Positions 58,648-64,000 of a stretch of DNA of 64,000 nt are shown piece after piece. The position numbers and the translations under genes were made by a program. The notes under the pieces were generated by a model. It did not search any database. It saw only the letters and a program-made list of their open reading frames with translations, and was not told the origin of the DNA. Source of the stretch: Pigmentiphaga kullae (lineage in GTDB: Bacteria; Pseudomonadota; Gammaproteobacteria; Burkholderiales; Burkholderiaceae_B); contig NZ_SGXC01000001.1 of NCBI RefSeq assembly GCF_004216695.1, positions 1,426,001 to 1,490,000 of the forward strand. Direction: 5' to 3'. Positions within the stretch are counted from its first letter, which is position 1. Every line of letters starts with the position of its first letter.

Positions 58648-60075
58648 TCAGGTTTCGAGTTCGGAAAGTTCGGTCAGGGGCTTGATGCCGCCTTCGTTGG
58701 CGATCAGCGCGCGCTTGCGGACGTAGCGCAGGATGCTGGTCGCGCCATAGCGCGACCCGCCCATGCCGGACATCTTGAAGGCGGTCTTCTCGCCATCGAA
58801 CATCATGCCGCGCTGCAGTTCGGTGTCGTTGATGCTGACGCCGCCCGCCTCCATCAGCGTGGCGAAGTCGCCCGCGGTGTGCGTGTCGGGACCGAACACC
58901 GCACCCGACAGGCCGAAGACCGTGTCGTTGACCAGATGGGCGGCTTCCTCGACGGAGTCGAACTTCATGACCGGCACGACGGGACCGAAGGTTTCCTCGG
59001 TCATGACCGCCATGCCGTGGTCCACGCCGGTGACGATGGTGGGATCCAGCCAGATGGCGCCGCCCACGTTCTCGACCTTGCCGCCCGACAGGATGCGGGC
59101 GCCGCGTGCCACGGCGTCCTGGAGCTGCGCTTGGACGATGGCTCCCTGCGCCTCGAAGATGAACGGGCCGTAGTGGCCGCCGTCTCCCGCCGCGTGGCTG
59201 CGCCGCAGCGTGGCGGCCTGCCGCAGCAGTTCGGCGACGAACTCGTCATGCACCGAGGCATCCACGTACACGCGTTCGATCGCGTAGCAGACCTGCCCGG
59301 TGTTGTAGATGGCGCTGCGCAGGATGCTGGTGGCGGCGCGGGCGAGATCCGAGCCCGCCAGCACCACGGCCGGGTCCTTGCCGCCAAGCTCCAGGAAGGC
59401 CGGGATGAAGGCCTCGGCGGCGGCAAGCGCGATCTTGCGTCCGGTCTTGATGCTGCCGGTGAAGACGATGGCGTCGCTGTTGGCCACCACGGCCTGCCCG
59501 GTCTCGGCCCCGCCGCGCACCAGCGTGATGATGCGGGCGAGTTCGGGCACGTCGTCGATCGAGCGCTGCAACGGTTCGACGAAGCGCGGCGTGACTTCGC
59601 TGGGCTTGATCATGACGGCTGCGCCGGCGACCAACGCGGGAATCGCGTCGATGAAGGACAGCACCAGCGGAAAATTCCAGGGGCTGATGACGCCCACCAG
59701 CGGATAGGGCACCAGGGTGGTCTTGAAAATGATCTCGTCGTTGTGCGAGAACTTGCGGAAGGGCTGCGCCAGCACCTGGGGCGCCGCCTCGCAGTAGCCG
59801 TGGATGAAGTGCTCGACGGCGCCGAGTTCCTCGTGCGAGATGCGCGTGCGGCCGGTGTCCACGCTGAGCGCCGCCGCGATCTCGGCGGCATGCCGGCCCA
59901 GGGACTCGGCCCATTTCTTCAGGATGGCGATGCGGCGCTCCAGGCCGCCCGAGAACCAGGCGCGCTGCGCGTCGCGCGCCGCCCTGGCCTTGGCGGCGAT
60001 GTCCGCCGCGCTGGTGGGTTCGAACCGGTAATCCCGTTCGCCGCTGCGTGGATTCCGTACTTCCATGACTGCCAT
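58648..60075 (-). CDS. Aldehyde dehydrogenase (aromatic-aldehyde type)
   Basis: 475 residues. Motifs: ISPWNFPLVLSFIDAIPALV, the Glu in FLELGGKDPAVV, and the Cys in YNTGQVCYAIERVYVDA, with EETFGPVVPVMKF. It resembles NAD-dependent aldehyde dehydrogenases of aromatic or aliphatic aldehydes. GAGG lies six bases before the ATG at 60075, which decides it over the in-frame ATG at 60066. The AraC-family gene lies upstream on the same strand and may control it. Confidence 0.9.
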   Translation of the reverse strand: MAVMEVRNPRSGERDYRFEPTSAADIAAKARAARDAQRAWFSGGLERRIAILKKWAESLGRHAAEIAAALSVDTGRTRISHEELGAVEHFIHGYCEAAPQVLAQPFRKFSHNDEIIFKTTLVPYPLVGVISPWNFPLVLSFIDAIPALVAGAAVMIKPSEVTPRFVEPLQRSIDDVPELARIITLVRGGAETGQAVVANSDAIVFTGSIKTGRKIALAAAEAFIPAFLELGGKDPAVVLAGSDLARAATSILRSAIYNTGQVCYAIERVYVDASVHDEFVAELLRQAATLRRSHAAGDGGHYGPFIFEAQGAIVQAQLQDAVARGARILSGGKVENVGGAIWLDPTIVTGVDHGMAVMTEETFGPVVPVMKFDSVEEAAHLVNDTVFGLSGAVFGPDTHTAGDFATLMEAGGVSINDTELQRGMMFDGEKTAFKMSGMGGSRYGATSILRYVRKRALIANEGGIKPLTELSELET

Positions 60076-60211
60076 TGTGTGCCTCGCTAGTTGTGCCCAT
60101 CGGGGATGGGACGATCCTATGCGAAGCATGGGGCGGCAATCAGTCCGCGGCGCGCATCAATGCCGATTTCCTAGAAAAGTCATCTGTTTCCCGAAACCAG
60201 GCCGGATGCGG

Positions 60212-61330
60212 TCAGTGCGCGCCCGGCGGATGCAGCGGATCGCCGGCGTGGCGGGCCAGGACTTCGTCGGCGCTGCCCATGCGGCGGGCGTCCTTGGGCG
60301 CGAAGCCGAAGTGTTCGCGGAACGAGGCGGTGAAGCTGGTCTGGTGCTGGTAGCCCACCGCGCAGGCCACCTCGTTGACGGACAGGCGGTCCTGGATGAG
60401 CAGGTTCAGCGCGCGGTTCATGCGGTGGCTGTGGCCGAACTCGAACACCGTCATGCCGTACAGGAACTTGAAGCCGCGCTTGAGCTTGGAGGTGTTGGTG
60501 CCCACCGCGCGCGCCAGCTCCGGGATGGTGGGTACGCGCGTCATGTCCGACAGCATGATGTCGCGCGCTTTCTCGATCAGGCGCAGGTCGCGGGTCGAGA
60601 ATACGCCCGGGGCGTTCTCGCTTTCTATGTGGTTCTGCCACAGGTCCAGCGAGGCGCACAGGATCTCGCTGGCCTTGGCCTCGGCCAGCAGCAGGCGGCG
60701 ATAGCCCTGGTAGGGGTTGGCCAGCAGTTTCTCGATGGCGTGCAGCACTTCCACGCCCACCGGCATCTGGTGGCAGAAGACCTGCTCGTTGCCCACGGCG
60801 TCCAGCTTCTTCTGGAAGGCGTTGCCGGCGCCCAGCGAGGCGCGGACGAAGGCATCGAAATAGGCCTGCGTGACGTACATGCTGACCATGCGCCACGATC
60901 CGGGGCCGCAGTGCACCTGGTAGAGCATGTCGTCGCCCTGCTGCACCACGGTCAGGTTGGGCGAGCCGATCTGCACCTCGCCCGACTCCGAGAACTCGAC
61001 GCGCGCCGGGCCCTTGAGCACGAAATGGAACTCGACGAAGCCCTCGGGCAGCACGCTTTCGGTGCGTTCCTTCGTGTAGCGGCAGCTGGTGATGACCAGG
61101 AAGATCTCGTCGCGCAGGCTGATCAGTTCCCAGTAGCCTTCGGCCGGATCCTCGGAAACGGCCACGCGCTGTCCGTAAAGGCCCGGGCCCCTGGCCTGGG
61201 GCGAGGCGGCATGTTCGGCCGTGGCGCGCAACTGGTGGAAGGCTTCGGTGGTGCGGGCATGCCGGCCCGCCAGCCGGGTCCTGAACAATCCATCGTCGCT
61301 CTGGTCGGGACGAAAGGGGAAGGTATTCAT
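60212..61330 (-). CDS. AraC-family regulator
   Basis: 372 residues. The N-terminal ligand domain (about 60-180) contains EFHFVLKGPARVEF and GSPNLTVVQQGDDM. The C-terminal DNA-binding domain carries VGTNTSKLKRGFKFLYGMTV and GYQHQTSFTASFREHFGFAP, of the PchR-like group. The ATG at 61330 is the natural start; the remaining upstream frame is antisense to ubiD. It is divergent from the UbiD decarboxylase gene and upstream of the aldehyde dehydrogenase, and could regulate both. Confidence 0.9.
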   Translation of the reverse strand: MNTFPFRPDQSDDGLFRTRLAGRHARTTEAFHQLRATAEHAASPQARGPGLYGQRVAVSEDPAEGYWELISLRDEIFLVITSCRYTKERTESVLPEGFVEFHFVLKGPARVEFSESGEVQIGSPNLTVVQQGDDMLYQVHCGPGSWRMVSMYVTQAYFDAFVRASLGAGNAFQKKLDAVGNEQVFCHQMPVGVEVLHAIEKLLANPYQGYRRLLLAEAKASEILCASLDLWQNHIESENAPGVFSTRDLRLIEKARDIMLSDMTRVPTIPELARAVGTNTSKLKRGFKFLYGMTVFEFGHSHRMNRALNLLIQDRLSVNEVACAVGYQHQTSFTASFREHFGFAPKDARRMGSADEVLARHAGDPLHPPGAH

Positions 61331-61534
61331 CGGCACTCCCTGCGGTCGGAAACTCGGCGGTGGCATACGGTACGGTGGCGCGGCCGGCCGGGCAATCCGG
61401 GCTAACACGCGGATGCGGACGCCCGGCCCCTCAAGTTGTTCCGTAATCCTAGGTTTTCGACGCGCCGGGCAAAGAAGCGCGGCCACGGCCGTTGCTATCG
61501 TGGGCTTTCTTCGTAAAGCTGGTTCTTCACAACG

Positions 61535-62875
61535 ATGAGACACTACCTCGACAAGCTCCAGTCCCGGGGCGAGCTGGTCGTCGTCCACAAGGAAGTGGAT
61601 CCGCGCTTCGAGGCCGCCGCGATCGCCCGCCGGCTGCAGTCCGAATCGAAGCAGGCCGTGCTGTTTCCCCATGTCCGGGGCAGTGCGCTGCCCGTGGTCA
61701 TGAACGTCTACAGCGAGCACGAACGCCTGCGCGAGATCATCCGCTGCGGGCGCAAGACCTTCTGCGAGCGCCTGGGCGAGGAGATCGCGCTGGCGGCCAC
61801 GCTGGGGCAGGGCGCCTGGACCGATGAGCCGGACGAGCGCGACGAATGGTGCTCGGGCACGCTGTCCGATCTGCCCATCCTGACCTATCACGAGCGCGAC
61901 GGCGGTGCCTACATCACCTCGGGCATCTTTCTGGCGAAGCATCCCGACAGCGGCGTGCCCAACCTGTCGTTCCACCGGTCGATGAAGGTCTCGGACGGCG
62001 AACTGCGCGTGCGCCTGGGCAGCACGCACGACCTGGCACGCTGCCAGCAGGCGGCCGAGCGCGACGGCAAGCCGCTCGAGGCGGCGATCCTGGTCAGCGC
62101 CGCGCCCGAGCTGTTCATGGCGGCCTGCGTGTCGCTGCCGCCGGATGCCAGCGAACTGGCCCTGGCCGCGGCCATACGCGGCGGGCCGCTGCGCATGAGG
62201 CCGTGCAGGACCATCGACCTGTCGGTGCCGGCCGCGGCCGACATCGTGATCGAGGGACGCATCCTGCCCAACGAGCGCCGTCCCGAAGGCCCCTTCGGCG
62301 AATTCATGGGCTACTACGTCGAGGTGGGCGAGAACCACGTGTTCGAGGTCACGCACGTCGGCTGGCGCAAGGGCGCCGTCTTCCACGGACTGATCTGCGG
62401 TTCCAAGGAGGATCTGCGGCCGCTGGAGGCGGCCACGGCCGCGCGCATCTACCAGGCGCTCAAGACCCAGGTGCCGGGCGTGCTGGACGTCTCGTGCCGG
62501 CCCACGGTCATGAACACCATCATCAAGATCCGCAAGCAGTACGAAGGGCACGGCGGCCACGCGCTTCTGGCCGCGATGGGATCGCACCTGGACTACAACA
62601 AGTTCTGCGTGGTGGTGGACGAGGACGTCGACATTTACGACATGGAAGAGGTGGTCTGGGCGTTCGTGACGCGCGGGCGCGCCGACACCCGCACCATGGT
62701 GGTGCCCAACGTGCCGGGCTTTTATCGCGATCCGCACAAGGACCATTGGGGACGCCTGGCGCTGGATGCGACGCGACCGTGGGGGCGCGAGGCGGAGTTC
62801 GAGCGCAAGCGGATTCCGGGCGAGGATACGGTGGACCTGGCGGAGTATCTGGGCTCGCAGTGGCCGTCGGCATAG
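61535..62875 (+). CDS. UbiD-family prenylated-FMN decarboxylase
   Basis: 446 residues. The conserved Arg/Glu active-site segment is in NERRPEGPFGEFMGYY, with the metal and prFMN-binding region (SGIFLAKHPDSGVPNLSFHR) before it. The protein is shorter than E. coli UbiD (497), as is usual for the aromatic-acid decarboxylase branch. UbiD enzymes carry out reversible decarboxylation and need prenylated FMN from UbiX; no ubiX gene is in view. It is divergent from the AraC regulator and followed by a GntR gene. Confidence 0.9.
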   Translation: MRHYLDKLQSRGELVVVHKEVDPRFEAAAIARRLQSESKQAVLFPHVRGSALPVVMNVYSEHERLREIIRCGRKTFCERLGEEIALAATLGQGAWTDEPDERDEWCSGTLSDLPILTYHERDGGAYITSGIFLAKHPDSGVPNLSFHRSMKVSDGELRVRLGSTHDLARCQQAAERDGKPLEAAILVSAAPELFMAACVSLPPDASELALAAAIRGGPLRMRPCRTIDLSVPAAADIVIEGRILPNERRPEGPFGEFMGYYVEVGENHVFEVTHVGWRKGAVFHGLICGSKEDLRPLEAATAARIYQALKTQVPGVLDVSCRPTVMNTIIKIRKQYEGHGGHALLAAMGSHLDYNKFCVVVDEDVDIYDMEEVVWAFVTRGRADTRTMVVPNVPGFYRDPHKDHWGRLALDATRPWGREAEFERKRIPGEDTVDLAEYLGSQWPSA

Positions 62876-62899
62876 GGGCTGGAGCGGAGTCGGTATGCA

Positions 62900-62915
62900 A
62901 AAAACAATTGTTTTT
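62900..62915. promoter_or_regulatory. 16-bp palindrome upstream of the GntR gene, candidate autoregulatory operator
   Basis: AAAAACAATTGTTTTT is a perfect palindrome in otherwise GC-rich sequence, 25 bases after the ubiD stop and 35 bases upstream of the GntR start at 62950. GntR proteins of the FadR group often bind such AT-rich palindromes upstream of their own genes. Confidence 0.5.
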
Positions 62916-62949
62916 CTGCCGGGACTGGCCGATGATACGCGGCACGACC

Positions 62950-63630
62950 ATGAAGACACTGCCGCCTCTTTCCCTGGAGCAGTTGCCCCGCGCGGACCTG
63001 CTTCCCGAACGTATCTACCGCCAGATCCACGAGAAGATCGCCAGCGGCGAGATCGATCCGTCCGTGCGCATGACCGAGACGCAGCTGGCCGCGATGCTGG
63101 GCGTCTCGCGCACGCCGCTGCGCGAGGCGTTGACGCGCCTGCGCCACGAGGGGCTGCTGACCGCTGGCAGGGGAACCTCGGTGGCATCGCTGTCCCGCCA
63201 GGATCTCGAGGAAATCATGGAACTGCGGCTGCTGATCGAGCCCTATCTGGCAGCCCGCGCCGCCCGGTCGGTCACGCCCGAGGGCCTGGCCGCGCTCGAA
63301 GCGGTCGTCCAGCGGGAAGTCGATGCGCTGTCCCGGCCATCCCTGCAGAAATTCGTCATGGCCAACCATGACTTTCGCGTCGCGCTGGTGCGGCTGGCCG
63401 GCAACAAGCGGCTGGGCGAGGCGGCCAGCCGCCACGACAGCCAGATCCAGACCCTGCGGCGGGCCACGCTGGAGAAAAAGTCCAACCGCGAGATCGTGGT
63501 CCGGCACCACCGGGCGCTGGTCGAGGCGCTGGGCCGGCGCGATGCCCGCGCGGCCGAGAAAATCATGCGCGACCTGATGCTGCAGGCGCGCGAATCGATC
63601 CTGGCGCTGATTCCCGCGCGCAGGTCCTGA
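62950..63630 (+). CDS. GntR-family (FCD domain) transcriptional regulator
   Basis: 226 residues. The winged helix (IYRQIHEKIASGEIDPSVRM, VSRTPLREALTRLRHEGLL) precedes an all-helical FCD effector domain (about 85-215) with metal-binding candidates in VMANHDFRVALVRLAGN and HHRALVEALGRRDA. The ATG at 62950 is preferred; one at 62932 is possible but lies only 16 bases from the palindrome at 62900. It overlaps nothing and is followed after 14 bases by the hydantoinase-like gene, probably its target. Confidence 0.88.
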   Translation: MKTLPPLSLEQLPRADLLPERIYRQIHEKIASGEIDPSVRMTETQLAAMLGVSRTPLREALTRLRHEGLLTAGRGTSVASLSRQDLEEIMELRLLIEPYLAARAARSVTPEGLAALEAVVQREVDALSRPSLQKFVMANHDFRVALVRLAGNKRLGEAASRHDSQIQTLRRATLEKKSNREIVVRHHRALVEALGRRDARAAEKIMRDLMLQARESILALIPARRS

Positions 63631-63644
63631 AAGGAGCAACGGTC

Positions 63645-64000
63645 TTGCTACGGCTGGGTATCGACATAGGGGGAACTTTCACCGACTTCGCGCTGGAAGC
63701 CAGCGACGGCGGCTCGACGCGGCGATGGTTCCTGAAAGTGCTGACGACCCCGGAGTCGCCGGAACGCGGCGTGCTCGAGGGGCTGGACCGCGTTCTTGCC
63801 GATGCCGGCTTCCGGCACGCCGACCTCGATGCGGTGGTGCATGGCACCACGCTGGCCACCAATGCCGTCATCGAGCGCCGCGGCGCGCGCATCGCGTTCA
63901 TCACGACCGACGGCTTTCGCGACACCCTGGAGATGGGCACCGAAAGCCGCTACGACCACTACGACCTCTATGTCGATAAGCCGGACCCGCTGGTTCCGCG
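63645..64000 (+). CDS. Hydantoinase/oxoprolinase-family protein, N-terminal part (runs off the window)
   Basis: 118 residues are visible. The N-terminal ATPase-like domain has LGIDIGGTFTDFALEAS and a conserved VVHGTTLATNAVIERRGARI, the hallmark of HyuA/acetone-carboxylase/oxoprolinase subunits. These hydrolyse ATP to open hydantoin or 5-oxoproline rings, or act in related carboxylations. The start is TTG at 63645, with AAGGAG nine bases before; no ATG lies nearby. It follows the GntR gene and may be under its control. Confidence 0.88.
   Translation, partial: MLRLGIDIGGTFTDFALEASDGGSTRRWFLKVLTTPESPERGVLEGLDRVLADAGFRHADLDAVVHGTTLATNAVIERRGARIAFITTDGFRDTLEMGTESRYDHYDLYVDKPDPLVP

Noticed and set aside
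60212-63187. 991-codon minus-strand frame apparently fusing an unknown domain to the AraC regulator
   Set aside because: The N-terminal 619 codons are antisense to ubiD and the GntR gene. The AraC protein starts at 61330.

Overview
The window looks like chromosomal DNA from a high-GC betaproteobacterium of the Alcaligenaceae (Bordetella/Achromobacter type). The main clue is nine orphan solute-binding receptors of the Bug/TctC family, none with TctAB membrane partners beside it, a gene-family expansion well known in that group. They sit among aromatic-catabolism genes. The housekeeping block yfhL-type ferredoxin, coaD, rsmD, ftsY and the pair ftsE-ftsX fit this placement. Coding density is high. 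No gap without a gene exceeds 300 bases; the largest are 18853-19110 and 26849-27086, both described as regulatory regions. I see no rRNA, tRNA, CRISPR array, transposase or phage gene.

Layout. 1-3095: 4-hydroxybenzoate hydroxylase, protocatechuate 4,5-dioxygenase (two subunits) and a Bug receptor. 3321-11641: PRC-barrel protein, adenine deaminase, MazG-like pyrophosphohydrolase, AraC/GyrI regulator, Bug, pirin, AsmA and MOSC proteins. 11740-17134: an operon of two Bug receptors, an amidohydrolase and a gamma-glutamyltransferase-like enzyme behind an AT-rich promoter. 17149-28184: a catabolic region (ThDP enzyme, FAD monooxygenase, semialdehyde dehydrogenase, LysR, Bug, alpha/beta hydrolase, LinE/PcpA-like ring-cleavage dioxygenase, maleylacetate reductase), interrupted at 21814-22956 by an Abi-family HEPN gene with its own structured RNA. 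28201-31078: housekeeping genes. 31098-34821: alpha/beta hydrolase, Bug, aspartate dehydrogenase, LysR. 34849-46162: a putative TetR-controlled regulon with a molybdenum hydroxylase, a Pht5-like protein, an aldehyde dehydrogenase, CoxG and two near-identical cupin genes. 46197-49247: aspartoacylase-like protein, Bug, LysR. 49348-53450: a complete Aap-type amino-acid ABC transporter. 53596-56903: ftsE, ftsX and a CYTH-CHAD protein. 56875-64000: Asp/Glu racemase-like protein, ABC binding protein, aldehyde dehydrogenase, AraC, UbiD decarboxylase, GntR and the start of a hydantoinase-like gene.

The most interesting points are these. (1) An Abi/HEPN gene is preceded by a well-formed sigma70-like promoter, a structured RNA of about 70 nt and a U-tract, the arrangement of AbiF-type toxin-RNA antitoxin systems. 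(2) A 16-bp palindrome, TTGACTAAATAGTCAA, recurs at six places and appears to tie four transcription units to the TetR gene among them; a 587-bp cupin duplication lies within this regulon. (3) Two divergent intergenic regions 8 kb apart align without gaps over 101 bp, which suggests that a hydroquinone-type pathway split by the Abi gene is one regulon.
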